DNA of 64,000 bases from Candidatus Hydrogenedentota bacterium (GCA_024278275.1 JAJRTN010000114.1:1-64000), one strand, 5' to 3'. Counted from the first letter of the stretch, positions 44,922-54,493 are shown. The notes: generated by a model from the letters alone, not told the origin. Made by a program: numbers and translations.

Positions 44922-46000
44922 GCTTCGCGCGGGTGCGAGACCAGGAGGTGGCCCTGCGGCTGCTGCGCAACATCATCACCCGTGGCCGCGTCCCCAATGG
45001 CCTGCTTCTCCACGGTCCCGCGGGCGTGGGCAAGCGCCTGGCGGCCACCGAGATGGCCAAGGCTGTCAATTGCACCGGGGCATTGCCGGGCGATGCCTGC
45101 GACGAATGCCTCTCCTGCCGCAAGACGACCCACGGGAATCATCCCGATGTAAAGGTGATCGTGCCGAGTGGCCGGACGCGTGAAATCAAGAAGGACGACA
45201 TCGATTTCATCAACGACCTGTCCGCCTACCGGCCTTTCGAGGGTGAACGGCGCGTCTTTATCATCCAGGACGCGGAACGTATTCGCGTGGATGCGCAAAA
45301 CCATCTCCTGAAAACCCTGGAAGAACCGCCCAGCGCGACCCTCTTCATCCTGATCACCGAGCATCCCCGTGCCTTGTTACCCACGATTCGATCCCGCTGC
45401 CAACAGTTGCGCTTCGGCGCGTTGCGTCCAGAGACGGTGGTGGAGTTGCTTACACGTGAGCGGGACATGGCTCCCGCCACGGCCGAGGCCATCGCCTCGG
45501 TTTCCCAGGGCCAGATGTCCCGTGCTCTCGACCTGGTGGATTCCGAGAAGCGGGACGTGGTGATGGACATGGCCCGCCGCCTGGGCGCCGGAGAGGATCC
45601 CATGCTGCTGAGCGCAGAGTTCGCGGCGCATTTGCGGGTGCAACAGGAGGCCATCAAGGCGGCGGTGAAGGCCGATTTCAGCGGCCGAAACGTAGACGAC
45701 GGCACCCGTGAAGACCGTGAGGAACTGGAAGAGCAGCAAGAGGCACTCGTCGCAGGGCTTATACGGGGGGAGATAATGGAGTATTTGTACCTTTTTCAGA
45801 CGTGGTACCGCGACGCGGGCGTCCACGCCGCCACGGGAGACGACAGCCGTGTTCTCAACCGGGACCAACTGGAGCACTTGGGGGCTGGTGGCGACCCCTG
45901 GCCGAAACTCACGGCCATTGACAAAGCCTGGCGCTATATTGAACGCAACATCAACAGGGACCGCGTTCTTCGCGACCTTTTCTTTGCCCTTTCCACTTGA
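44918..46000 (+). CDS. holB: DNA polymerase III delta-prime subunit
   Basis: The 360-residue AAA+ clamp-loader subunit has LLHGPAGVGKRLAA (modified P-loop), four Cys of the zinc module within CDECLSCRK and the preceding NCTG, the sensor-type DAERIRVDAQNHLLKTLEEPP segment, and RSRCQQLRF (SRC motif). It functions in loading the sliding clamp. Its position after tmk and before a PSP1 gene is conserved in many bacteria. Confidence 0.93.
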   Translation: MSFARVRDQEVALRLLRNIITRGRVPNGLLLHGPAGVGKRLAATEMAKAVNCTGALPGDACDECLSCRKTTHGNHPDVKVIVPSGRTREIKKDDIDFINDLSAYRPFEGERRVFIIQDAERIRVDAQNHLLKTLEEPPSATLFILITEHPRALLPTIRSRCQQLRFGALRPETVVELLTRERDMAPATAEAIASVSQGQMSRALDLVDSEKRDVVMDMARRLGAGEDPMLLSAEFAAHLRVQQEAIKAAVKADFSGRNVDDGTREDREELEEQQEALVAGLIRGEIMEYLYLFQTWYRDAGVHAATGDDSRVLNRDQLEHLGAGGDPWPKLTAIDKAWRYIERNINRDRVLRDLFFALST

Positions 46001-46040
46001 GTACAATTGACTCCGCCCACAGGGACCCGACTGCCACGAG

Positions 46041-46133
46041 GCAGGGTGGGCCCTGGTCCACCAAGGCTGAACATTGACGCCGTGACGGACAACCCTTGGG
46101 CGGGGCTTTATGGTGGGCCAAGGCCCACCCTGC
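46041..46133. repeat. 93-bp inverted-repeat element between holB and the PSP1 gene
   Basis: A 23-base arm at 46041-46063 (GCAGGGTGGGCCCTGGTCCA and onward) is inverted at 46111-46133 with 21 of 23 matches. It lies in the 259-base gap that separates two genes usually adjacent in an operon. Confidence 0.65.
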
Positions 46134-46259
46134 AAGAGTGCGTGCGTGCCGTGGTGCCCACGGCGTTCCGTGAAGGCCTGTTGGATAAGTTGTTTGAAGC
46201 GTAACCCGCCGTGCCGGCTTTCGTATTTTCCCCATGACCCATACGGGAGTTCATATTCC

Positions 46260-47189
46260 ATGCAAGTTGTAAAGGTACGGCTGAGGAAGCCGCGCCGTGT
46301 GCTGACCATGCTGTGCAGCAATATCCATCTCGACCGTGGTGATACGTGCGTGGTGAGAAGCGACCGGGGCCTGGAATGGGGCCTGTGTATTCTGCCGCCC
46401 GAACCGTGTCCGCACGAAAGGGAACGACGTTTCACCGATACAGTGGTCCGGCTTGCCAATGAGGACGACTTCAAAACCTTTGACATGCTGGCGGAGGAGG
46501 AGCGAAAGGCCCGGAAAATCTGCCAGGAGAAGATCCGGCGGCACGCCATGGACATGAAGCTGGTGGACGTGGAGTACACCTTCGACAAGAAGAAGATCGT
46601 ATTCTATTTCACGGCCGAGGAGCGGGTGGATTTCCGTGAATTGGTGCGAGACCTGGCTCACGATTTGCGCACGCGCATCGAACTGCGCCACATCCAGGTG
46701 CGCGATGAAGCAAAGATGGTGGGCGGCATCGGAACCTGTGGGCGCGAATTATGTTGCAGCAGTTGGCTCGAAGAGTTCCGGCCCATTTCCATGCGCATGG
46801 CGAAGCGCCAGAACCTGTCCCTTAACCCCTCGAAAATCAGCGGGCAATGTGGCCGGCTGTTGTGTTGTCTCAGTTATGAGAACGACCAGTACGAGACCAT
46901 GAAACGGCGCGCGAAACAGGCCAGGGCGGAGGAGACGGGCGACGCGTCCAAATCTTCCGGCGTAACCTCCGGGATGCCCCCGGAACGACGGGAGAAGCCC
47001 AAGCCGCCGGAAGCCGTCGAAGTCAAGGCAAAGCCCGTGACGGTTGACGCGGCGGTCGAGACCGATGCCCCCCCCGAGCCTGCGCCGGGAAAGCCCAAGC
47101 CTGCCGGGGACGACGGGAAAAAGCGGACGGGGCGCCGCAGACGCCGCCGCAAAGCGCGCGGGGGCAAGGGTGGCGGGGGTCAGTCCTGA
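46260..47189 (+). CDS. PSP1-domain protein (RicT/YaaT-like)
   Basis: The 309-residue protein has the PSP1 domain (about 1-215) with conserved cysteines in GTCGRELCCSSWLEEF and GQCGRLLCCLSYE, which bind an iron-sulfur cluster in the RicT/YaaT complex of Bacillus. There it affects RNA maturation with RNase Y. The C-terminal ~90 residues are a low-complexity Lys/Pro/Arg tail ending GRRRRRRKARGGKGGG-like, probably RNA-binding. ATG 46260 is preferred; GGGAG lies 11 bases upstream. Neighbours holB and tatD support the call. Confidence 0.88.
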   Translation: MQVVKVRLRKPRRVLTMLCSNIHLDRGDTCVVRSDRGLEWGLCILPPEPCPHERERRFTDTVVRLANEDDFKTFDMLAEEERKARKICQEKIRRHAMDMKLVDVEYTFDKKKIVFYFTAEERVDFRELVRDLAHDLRTRIELRHIQVRDEAKMVGGIGTCGRELCCSSWLEEFRPISMRMAKRQNLSLNPSKISGQCGRLLCCLSYENDQYETMKRRAKQARAEETGDASKSSGVTSGMPPERREKPKPPEAVEVKAKPVTVDAAVETDAPPEPAPGKPKPAGDDGKKRTGRRRRRRKARGGKGGGGQS

Positions 47190-47947
47190 TGCGATTGGTG
47201 GATACCCACTGCCACATTCAGGATGAGAAGTTCGACACCGACCGCGAAGACGTCATTGCCCGGTCCCTGGAAACGCTCGCGTGGATCGTGGTGGTGGGTG
47301 AAGACACGCCTTTCAACGAAGCCGCCCTGGCCCTGGTGCGTCCCGGGGTCCATGCCGCGGTGGGCTACCATCCCTATCACGCCAAGGACGTTGACGGCGG
47401 AAAACTGGGTCGCCTGCGCGAGATGGCGACACGCCCCGGCGTGGTCGCCCTCGGCGAAATGGGCCTGGACTACTACCATGAGTTTTCCCCCCGTGCCGAC
47501 CAGCAACGGGCCTTCCGTCGTCAGCTTGACCTGGCTTGCGAGGTGGATCTTCCCGTCGTGATTCACAGTCGCGAGGCGGACAAAGACATGGGCGACATTC
47601 TTGAAGCCTACGCGGGCCGCGTTCCCGGTGGCGTGATGCACTGTTTCGGATCCGACGCCGCTTTTGCCGAGCGTTGCGTAAAACTCGGTTGGTATGTTTC
47701 CTTCGCGGGGAACGCCACGTTTCCCAAAGCGCAATCCCTGCGCGACGCGGCCCTGGCGGTGCCCATGGATCGTCTCTTGGTGGAAACGGACGCGCCCTAC
47801 CTGGCCCCCCAGGCGAGGCGGGGAAAACGGTGTGAACCAGCCTTTGTCGAACACACGGCCCGCGTTCTGGCGGACGTGAAGGGCGTGCCCTTCGCGGACT
47901 TCGCCGAACAAACCACGGCGAACGCGGTCCGCCTGTTTGGCGTGTGA
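47189..47947 (+). CDS. TatD-family metal-dependent deoxyribonuclease
   Basis: The 252-residue TIM-barrel hydrolase has the metal-binding N-terminal DTHCHIQ, the central GEMGLDYY Glu, PVVIHSREA and MHCFGSD His residues, and the C-terminal ETDAPYLAP Asp. TatD proteins are 3'-5' exonucleases linked to DNA repair and quality control. Its start overlaps the end of the PSP1 gene by one base. Confidence 0.93.
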   Translation: MRLVDTHCHIQDEKFDTDREDVIARSLETLAWIVVVGEDTPFNEAALALVRPGVHAAVGYHPYHAKDVDGGKLGRLREMATRPGVVALGEMGLDYYHEFSPRADQQRAFRRQLDLACEVDLPVVIHSREADKDMGDILEAYAGRVPGGVMHCFGSDAAFAERCVKLGWYVSFAGNATFPKAQSLRDAALAVPMDRLLVETDAPYLAPQARRGKRCEPAFVEHTARVLADVKGVPFADFAEQTTANAVRLFGV

Positions 47948-47976
47948 ACCACGGGGCAAGAGGAGGCAAAACGGCC

Positions 47977-49713
47977 ATGAGCGGCTCGGGCGACGCGCTT
48001 TTCCCGCGTGGCGGCACGGCCTATCATTTCTACGCGCCCCGCGAGGTGCTGCGGGCCATGTCCGTGCCCGAAGTGTTGCCGGTGCTGCGCGAAGCCGAGG
48101 CGGCCCTGGATAGCGGACGCTGGATCGCGGGTTACGTGGCCTTCGAGGCCGCGCCGGCCTTCGACCCTGCTTTCCATGCCCATCCCCCCGGCGCTCTTCC
48201 CCTGGCCTGGTTCGGTGTATACGATGGGCCGCGGGTTCATCCCATGTCCCAAACGGCCACGGGGACGATCCAAAGCGGCCCCTGGAAGCCGGGGTTGGAC
48301 GAGGCCCAGTACCACCGGGCCATTGCCCGTATCCACGAACACATCGTGGCGGGCGACACCTACCAGGTGAATTACACCTTTCCCCTGACGGGGCGCGCGC
48401 CGGATGACCTGACCGCCTGGTTCCGGCAACTCTGCGCCGCGCAGGGGACGGAACACGCCGCTTATGTGGACACGGGCCGTTTCAAGATCCTCTCCGCGTC
48501 GCCCGAGTTGTTCTTCTCCATGGACGGCGACGAACTGGTGTGCCGTCCCATGAAGGGCACGCGGCCCCGCGGCTTATGGCCTGCCCGTGACGTGGCCCAC
48601 CGCGACGCGCTGGTGGCCTCGGAGAAGGAACGGGCCGAGAACATCATGATCGTGGACATGGTGCGCAACGACCTGGGGCGCATCGCCGAAAGCGGCAGCG
48701 TGATCACGCCCGTACTCTTTGAGACCGAGCGCTACGAAACGGTGTGGCAAATGACCTCCACGGTGCGGGCCAGGACAAACGCCGGACTGGCGGAGATCTT
48801 CGGTGCTCTTTTCCCGCCGGCTTCGGTGACGGGCGCGCCCAAGGTGGAGACTATGAAGATCATTCACCGCCTGGAGCCCGATCCCCGGGGCGTGTACTGC
48901 GGTGCCGTCGGCTTCGCCGGACCGGAGCGGCGCGCCGAATTCAATATCGCCATCCGTACCGCCCTGGTGGATGGCGAAAAACACGTCGCCACCTACCACA
49001 TCGGCAGCGGCATCACCCACGGCTCCGAGGCGGGCAGTGAGTTTCGTGAGTGCCTGGACAAGGCGGCGCTGTTGTCCTTTTCCCGGCCCAAGTTTGAACT
49101 TTTGGAATCGCTGCGCTACGAAGAGGAGTATTTCCTTTTCGAGGAGCACTTGCAGCGCCTGGCCGGCAGCGCCGATTATTTCGGCATCCCGTTAAACCTC
49201 GACAAGGTGCGCGGCAGCCTGCTTGAATTCGCCGGCTCTTTGGGCCAGGGAGCACACAAAGTCCGGCTAACCCTTGACCGCGAGGGCCGGTGGCAAATCA
49301 CCGCGGCGCCCGCCGCGCCAACGGTGTCCTGGTGCGTAGGCTTTGCCCGGGACCCCGTGGACAGGCGCGACGTTTTTCTGTACCACAAGACCACGCACCG
49401 TGAAACCTATGTCCGGGCCCTGGCCTCCCGTCCAGATTGCGACGACGTCCTCCTGTGGAATGAGGAGGGGGACGTGACGGAGAGTTGCCTGGCAAACGTG
49501 GTGGCCGAAATAGGGGGAAAGCGCTACACCCCGCCCGTGGAATCGGGGCTGTTGGCGGGTACTTTCCGCCGGTATCTCCTTGAACAGGGCGAGATCGTGG
49601 AAGGCAGACTTTCGCCCGAAGACCTTTTGCGGGCCGACGCCATTTACCTGGTAAACTCGGTTCGCCGCTGGATCCCCGTTCACCTCATCGATACACCCGA
49701 AGGCGGGGAATGA
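47977..49713 (+). CDS. Fused aminodeoxychorismate synthase component I and 4-amino-4-deoxychorismate lyase
   Basis: The 578-residue protein joins two folate-pathway activities that make p-aminobenzoate from aminodeoxychorismate precursors. Residues 1-370 are a PabB/TrpE-type domain (YHRAIARIHEHIVAGDTYQVN, PMKGTRPRG, VDMVRNDLGRIA, VTGAPKVETMKIIHRLE). Residues about 380-575 are a PabC-type PLP lyase domain; the segment FLYHKTTHRETY carries the PLP-binding Lys region, and LLAGTFRRYLLEQG is typical. A glutamine amidotransferase (PabA) must come from elsewhere. GGAGG lies 10 bases before ATG 47977. Confidence 0.9.
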   Translation: MSGSGDALFPRGGTAYHFYAPREVLRAMSVPEVLPVLREAEAALDSGRWIAGYVAFEAAPAFDPAFHAHPPGALPLAWFGVYDGPRVHPMSQTATGTIQSGPWKPGLDEAQYHRAIARIHEHIVAGDTYQVNYTFPLTGRAPDDLTAWFRQLCAAQGTEHAAYVDTGRFKILSASPELFFSMDGDELVCRPMKGTRPRGLWPARDVAHRDALVASEKERAENIMIVDMVRNDLGRIAESGSVITPVLFETERYETVWQMTSTVRARTNAGLAEIFGALFPPASVTGAPKVETMKIIHRLEPDPRGVYCGAVGFAGPERRAEFNIAIRTALVDGEKHVATYHIGSGITHGSEAGSEFRECLDKAALLSFSRPKFELLESLRYEEEYFLFEEHLQRLAGSADYFGIPLNLDKVRGSLLEFAGSLGQGAHKVRLTLDREGRWQITAAPAAPTVSWCVGFARDPVDRRDVFLYHKTTHRETYVRALASRPDCDDVLLWNEEGDVTESCLANVVAEIGGKRYTPPVESGLLAGTFRRYLLEQGEIVEGRLSPEDLLRADAIYLVNSVRRWIPVHLIDTPEGGE

Positions 49714-49714
49714 C

Positions 49715-49762
49715 GGGAGGGGCAAACACCTTCTCCTGGCCATTTGTACAGAACTTCACGGG
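49715..49762 (+). repeat. GGGAGGGG-AAACAC repeat, copy 2
   Basis: This copy matches 40935-40981 and begins directly at the stop codon of the PabB-PabC gene. Confidence 0.6.
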
Positions 49763-49798
49763 TACGGAACTATTGATTAACAACCGGCCCGGAAATCC

Positions 49799-50896
49799 TC
49801 AGTCACCATTCCCCGCGCGTAGCGCCCGGCGTTGTTTTGCAATGTCCCGGCGGTACCGGGCAACGGCCCGCTCGTGTTCGGCGCTGGTACGGCTGAAGGT
49901 GTGCGTCTTGCCGTCCGCGTTCGACACGAAGTAGAGGTAGGGTGCCTTCGCGGGTTGGAGCGCGGCCCGGAGACTCGCCACCCCCGGACTCGATATGGGC
50001 CCCGGCGGCAGTCCCCCGTGTTTGTAGGTGTTGTAAGGAGAATCGACCTCCTTATCCACGGCAAGTAGTCGTTGTCCGTATTTCCCCAGGGCGTATTGCA
50101 GGGTCGAGTCCATTTGCAGCCGCATGCCCCGGTCGAGGCGGTTATAGATAACGGCGGCTACGGACGGGCGCTCCTCGTCCACCCGGGCCTCCTCTTCCAC
50201 CAGGGAAGCGACCGTGACTATTTGCATCTTGTCGAATTGATCCGCCCCGGGAATGGTTTGCAGCAGATGGGCATACGTTTTTTCAAATTGCGCCACCATG
50301 CGTTGAACCACCTCTTCCTCCGTGGGGTCATCGTCGAAGAAATAGGTGTCCGGCATCAGGAAGCCTTCCAGGCTGTCGGCCTTGATACCCAGGCTCGCGA
50401 TAAGTTTCGCGTCCGACGCCGCGGCGACGAACGCTGCGGGCCGGTCGAACAATTCGGCGGCTTGGGCGATGGAAAGCCCCTCGGGAATGGTCACGCGCAC
50501 CCGGTTGCTGTTGAGGTGGCGCGAGGGGCCTTCATGAAGAAGAGCGAGCAACTGCATGGCGGAAAGACCCCGGTTCAGCCCGTATTCACCCGCCTGGATG
50601 GGTTTGTCTGAAGGATCCAGTTTCAGGGCCAGGCGGAAGAGCCCCACATACTCCACCAGCCCGGCCTCGACGAGAATCCCACCGACATCCTGCCCCGTGG
50701 CGCCCTCGGGCACCACCACCACCACGGTCGCGCCCGGCTCGCCGGGTTGCGTCACGTGGTCATAGGCGATGAACAGCACCAGCCCCGCCGCCACCAGGGC
50801 CAGTACAATGCCGACCCAGACCATGGCGAAGAGAAAGATCATGACACGCCAGAACACGGGGCGGCCTTTTCTTGCTGACACGGCGGTTTCAGTCAT
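49799..50896 (-). CDS. mltG: Endolytic murein transglycosylase
   Basis: MltG cleaves nascent glycan strands and sets their length. The 365-residue protein has a short cytoplasmic N-terminus, one membrane helix (about 16-42), a LysM-like region (about 60-130) and the YceG-type catalytic domain. The catalytic Glu is in TVASLVEEEARVDEERP, and the signature YNTYKHGGLPPGPISSPG is intact. ATG 50896 overlaps the end of ruvX by 8 bases; these two neighbours form an operon. Confidence 0.93.
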   Translation of the reverse strand: MTETAVSARKGRPVFWRVMIFLFAMVWVGIVLALVAAGLVLFIAYDHVTQPGEPGATVVVVVPEGATGQDVGGILVEAGLVEYVGLFRLALKLDPSDKPIQAGEYGLNRGLSAMQLLALLHEGPSRHLNSNRVRVTIPEGLSIAQAAELFDRPAAFVAAASDAKLIASLGIKADSLEGFLMPDTYFFDDDPTEEEVVQRMVAQFEKTYAHLLQTIPGADQFDKMQIVTVASLVEEEARVDEERPSVAAVIYNRLDRGMRLQMDSTLQYALGKYGQRLLAVDKEVDSPYNTYKHGGLPPGPISSPGVASLRAALQPAKAPYLYFVSNADGKTHTFSRTSAEHERAVARYRRDIAKQRRALRAGNGD

Positions 50897-51329
50897 GCGT
50901 TCGCCCCGAAGCCTGCCGCTGAAGCCAGGACTCCAGAATGTGGGTCGCCGCGATCTTATCCACCACCTGTTTTCGCTTTTTTCGGCGCATCTTGGCCGCA
51001 ATCAGCGTTTTCTGCGCCGAGACCGTGGTGAATCGCTCGTCCTGGGTGACCACTTCCACATCCAGGGCCGCCCGGAGCCGCTCCACCACCATCAGGGTCT
51101 TCTCCGCCTGCGGACCGCGCCGCCCTTCCCGGTTGAGCGGGATGCCCGCCACCACCACCGCGGGCCGTAATTCAGCGGCCAGCGACCGAATCGCCTCGAT
51201 GGTGGCGTCAAGCGACCTTTCATGGATTACCGAGTGGGGCGAGGCAATGATCCGCAGGGGATCGCTCACCGCGACCCCCGTCCGCACGTCCCCGATATCC
51301 AGCGCCATAACCCGGCCTTTGCCGTCCAT
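50889..51329 (-). CDS. ruvX: RuvX/YqgF family (putative pre-16S rRNA nuclease)
   Basis: The 146-residue RNase-H-fold protein has MALDIGDVRTGVAVSD (first catalytic Asp), VVVAGIPLNREGRRGPQAE, DERFTTVSAQ (catalytic Glu) and a terminal Asp in KQVVDKIAATHILESWL. The family processes the 5' end of 16S rRNA and was earlier named a Holliday junction resolvase. It is the first gene of the pair with mltG. Confidence 0.93.
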   Translation of the reverse strand: MDGKGRVMALDIGDVRTGVAVSDPLRIIASPHSVIHERSLDATIEAIRSLAAELRPAVVVAGIPLNREGRRGPQAEKTLMVVERLRAALDVEVVTQDERFTTVSAQKTLIAAKMRRKKRKQVVDKIAATHILESWLQRQASGRTHD

Positions 51330-51352
51330 TCCTGTCCTCCTGTTTTCGGGGT

Positions 51353-51358
51353 ACTATA
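51353..51358 (-). promoter_or_regulatory. Candidate -10 element of ruvX-mltG
   Basis: TATAGT on the minus strand lies 23 bases before the ruvX start codon. The -35 region 17 bases upstream (TGCATC) is weak. Confidence 0.3.
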
Positions 51359-51482
51359 CCATCGGCGGGAAAGTGGATGCAGGGGGGGAAGGCCCGAGGC
51401 ACGAATACGGACTTACACGAACGAGTGAAGAATCGATTGTCGCCTGTCCATGTTTATCCGTGTTCGTCCTCCCCCCCTCCGC

Positions 51483-51510
51483 TTTACTTCCCGTGACAAA
51501 TCGCTATAAT
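51483..51510 (+). promoter_or_regulatory. Candidate sigma-70 promoter for the Asp-box protein gene
   Basis: TTTACT (51483-51488) and a perfect TATAAT (51505-51510) are separated by 16 bases, about 107 bases before the start codon at 51617. Confidence 0.5.
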
Positions 51511-51616
51511 GTCCGCCACCGGGTTCATCATCGCCGGAAGGGGAGCGGAGGTTCCGTGAAAATGTTCGGTACCACCGACAATGCCCCTTGAGGAATCACA
51601 CCCAAGGATTATCACC

Positions 51617-54121
51617 ATGAGTTTCAAGTGCCTTCTTCTCGTTTGCCTGGTGCTGACCTGTCTTTCCGTTCCACGCTCCGCCTCGGCCCAGCGCGACCGG
51701 GGAAGCTGGAAGAAGACGCTCCACGACAAGGCCATGCTCTTCGAGAAAACGACCGCCGAGCGCCACAATATCCTGGGTACCTACCCGTCCAGCGTTCGCC
51801 TCGTGCCGCCCGCGTACTTCACCAAGCCCGAGCCGGATGACTGGCAGGTCCTCACCGAAACCGGGACCTTGCCCGAGGGCTGGACCGTCGACCAGGGCAC
51901 GACCGGCCCCTCGAACGTGGCCCACACCAGTTCGTGGACCGGCTGCCTGCTGACCGCCGAGGCGTTCCATGTTGCTTTTTTGCGCCGGGAACGGGGCGAG
52001 GATTCCCCGGAGTACAAGGCGGCTTATGAACGGGCCAACGAGATCATCGGCGGCCTGCGCATCCTGACCCTGGTGAGCGGGCAGCCCGGCTACCTGGCGC
52101 GCGGTATCGCCCTGGGCCACGGCATTTCCTACGAGGAGCGAGCCGGCGCCGGCACCAGCGACCTCTGGAAACAGGGGGCGGGGGAATTCAAGCACCTGCG
52201 CTATCGCGGCGGACCCAGCCACCACAACTACGACCAGGTCTTTCGCGGCCTGGGCATGTACTATTTCCTCGCCGCCGACGAAGCCCAGAAAGAGGCCATC
52301 CGGGCCATCGTGGCCGACATGTCCAACTGGGCCCACCTCGAACACGGGATGCGCGTCATGCACGTCGATGGAAAGCGGGAAAGTACGGTGCTCATCGGCG
52401 GATGGCGGGCCTTAGAGGGCGTGGACCAGCCCTCCGGCGGCTCCCTCATGGCCACCACCGGCCTGAAAATAGCCGGCCTCATCACGGGCAACCCGAAGGT
52501 AAAGGCCCTCTATGAAGAATGGGTGGATCGCCTGGGCTACCGCGACCCCGAACGTACCCGGAAAAACATCATGGGCGAGCCGCGAGAGAACTACGACGAC
52601 ACGGACCACCTCCTGGGCGACCTCTACCTGCTTAACCTTATCGAGGACGATCCCGACCTGCTGCGCTTTTACCGAAAGTGCGTCAAGGATTCCTGGCAGG
52701 CCCACAAGACGGAAAAAATGTCGTGGTACAACTACATCTACGGTGCCGTGCTGGGCGAAGAATTCGCCGACAAGGAAGGCTCCCTGTGGAACCTGCAAAC
52801 CTTTCCCACTTGCCGCATCTTTCAGCCCCAACGGAACAGTATTCGCACCGATATCGAGTTCACCACGGAAAGCGGACGGCTCGAAGCGAAACGCCCCCTC
52901 CCCGTGTACGAGCGCCGCTCCGACAACGAGTACGAGTGGAAGAACAGCCCCTTCGCCCTCGACGGCTGGCTGGCGCGCATCGTCTCCGTGGTGGAGGTGT
53001 CGCCCCACGACCCCTACGTCATCTTCGCCGCCGACACCGCCGGGGTGTCCTACTACAGCCTGACCAAAGGCAAGCTCTGGTACGCCATGCCCGGCCTGCC
53101 CAGGGTAAACGACTTCCTTTTTTCGTCTCTGTCGCCCCGCTTCGCTTTCGCCGCCACTGACGGCGGCATCTACCGCACCACCGACGGCGGTAGAAGTTGG
53201 GCGCAGGTCCTTCCTGCCAAGGCCCTGCGGCTGAAGGCCCATCCCGCCGACCCCTACGTCCTCTACGCCGTCACCCCCGGCGGCGTCTGGAAAAGCCGCG
53301 ACCTGGGCGAGGCGGACCTGGGCCTCCGCTGGCGTGCCCTCGGCCGGGATGAAGGCCCCCCCGGCGCGGTCTATGCCGTGGCTCCCGGCGCCGACGGTGC
53401 GACCCTGTACATGCAGACCCGGGAAGGCCTGTCTCGGCGGAACGAAAGCGAGGACGACTGGACCATGGCCCGGCGGCCCCGACGGATGCGCGGCTTCGGC
53501 GAATACGAGCTGGTGGAAGGGCCCCCGCGCTGGCTTCGCGCCGACGCCACCACCCCGGGCCGGCTCTTCCGGGGCGTGGAGATGACGGTTCGCCATGAGA
53601 AACGCCTCCTCCTTTCCGTGAGCGACGACAACGGCGATACCTGGCAACCCGTCGTTCGGGGGCTCGACAGGCTCATCAAGTGGGACTCCGACGCCTTCGA
53701 CAGTGCCGACATGCCCCGGGAAGAAGTCGTCAAGCTCTTCGGGCTCGCGGAAAAGTTCCCCATCACCGACATTCGTGTCGACTCCCGCGACCCGAACCGC
53801 TGGTACGGACTCATGCCCGCCGCCCTGGCCATCACCGAAGACGCGGGCGCCACTTGGCGTATCAGCACCACCGGCCTCGACATCCTCCAGACCGAAGCCC
53901 TCGCCGCGCCCCGCGCATCGACCGACCTCTACCTCGGCACCCCCGCCGGCCTTTACGTCAGCCACGACGGCGGCGAGACCTTCCGGGACACCACGCTCAT
54001 CCCCCAATTCGAGGGCGCCCAACGCGAAGAGATCGGCGGCATCGGCTACCTCGAAGCCTACTGGATCGGCCGGTACCACGGTTTCATCACCGAAGACACC
54101 GCCCACGAAACCTGGTGGTAG
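51617..54121 (+). CDS. Secreted protein with helical N-terminal domain and Asp-box (BNR-like) propeller
   Basis: The 834-residue protein has a signal peptide (about 1-24, ending SASA) and an N-terminal helical half (about 30-440) that resembles alpha/alpha-toroid domains of carbohydrate-active proteins. The C-terminal half has repeated Asp-box-like turns (RTTDGGRSW, ITEDAGATW, VSHDGGETF), as in sialidase or sortilin-type propellers. I see no sialidase Arg triad. It may bind or cleave a secreted polysaccharide, but no function can be assigned. AAGGAT lies upstream of ATG 51617. The gene stands alone between ruvX and ssrA. Confidence 0.65.
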   Translation: MSFKCLLLVCLVLTCLSVPRSASAQRDRGSWKKTLHDKAMLFEKTTAERHNILGTYPSSVRLVPPAYFTKPEPDDWQVLTETGTLPEGWTVDQGTTGPSNVAHTSSWTGCLLTAEAFHVAFLRRERGEDSPEYKAAYERANEIIGGLRILTLVSGQPGYLARGIALGHGISYEERAGAGTSDLWKQGAGEFKHLRYRGGPSHHNYDQVFRGLGMYYFLAADEAQKEAIRAIVADMSNWAHLEHGMRVMHVDGKRESTVLIGGWRALEGVDQPSGGSLMATTGLKIAGLITGNPKVKALYEEWVDRLGYRDPERTRKNIMGEPRENYDDTDHLLGDLYLLNLIEDDPDLLRFYRKCVKDSWQAHKTEKMSWYNYIYGAVLGEEFADKEGSLWNLQTFPTCRIFQPQRNSIRTDIEFTTESGRLEAKRPLPVYERRSDNEYEWKNSPFALDGWLARIVSVVEVSPHDPYVIFAADTAGVSYYSLTKGKLWYAMPGLPRVNDFLFSSLSPRFAFAATDGGIYRTTDGGRSWAQVLPAKALRLKAHPADPYVLYAVTPGGVWKSRDLGEADLGLRWRALGRDEGPPGAVYAVAPGADGATLYMQTREGLSRRNESEDDWTMARRPRRMRGFGEYELVEGPPRWLRADATTPGRLFRGVEMTVRHEKRLLLSVSDDNGDTWQPVVRGLDRLIKWDSDAFDSADMPREEVVKLFGLAEKFPITDIRVDSRDPNRWYGLMPAALAITEDAGATWRISTTGLDILQTEALAAPRASTDLYLGTPAGLYVSHDGGETFRDTTLIPQFEGAQREEIGGIGYLEAYWIGRYHGFITEDTAHETWW

Positions 54122-54353
54122 CTCTTCACGGCCACGGCCACCCTATCGACGCCCGCCCCGGCTACGGACCTGCGTCCCGCCAACGTTTGACAAGACAACA
54201 CTTCCCTTCCCTCCATGTCATCCCGAACATTGGCGCGGCAGGCTTCGGCCTTCACGCGTATGCGGGGAAAGGGCACGGACCATCACGCCTCGACGAGGGT
54301 CCGTGAGGGATCTCATCGAGATTTCTCACAGCCACGTTGCCAGCCCCACGGTC

Positions 54354-54403
54354 CGCAACCTACGGGAACATGTACCGGTCTCGCCGAAAATCGACTTTTC
54401 GCA
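54354..54403 (+). repeat. 50-bp dispersed element, copy C (upstream of ssrA)
   Basis: This copy matches copies A and B without gaps. GCCGAAAA can pair with TTTTCGC around TCGAC. It ends 14 bases before the ssrA -35 box. The rest of the 372-base gap before ssrA holds no gene. Confidence 0.7.
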
Positions 54404-54416
54404 AGTCCTGGCACTT

Positions 54417-54445
54417 TTGCTTTTTCAAGTCCTCCATGCCATAAT
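54417..54445 (+). promoter_or_regulatory. Sigma-70-type promoter of ssrA
   Basis: TTGCTT (54417-54422) and CATAAT (54440-54445) are separated by 17 bases. Transcription would start about 40 bases before the mature tmRNA 5' end. Confidence 0.55.
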
Positions 54446-54493
54446 TACAACAGTAAACGAAACGAGGCAAACCGCCTCAAACCCGGCCCACGT

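Noticed and set aside
52412-54106. A 564-codon open frame on the - strand opposite the Asp-box protein gene
   Set aside because: No motif and low-complexity composition. The + strand gene has a signal peptide, promoter and repeated Asp-boxes.
54408-54426. TGGCAC followed by TTTTGC upstream of ssrA, as a sigma-54 promoter
   Set aside because: The GG-to-GC spacing is wrong. A sigma-70-type promoter with 17-base spacing overlaps it and explains ssrA expression better.
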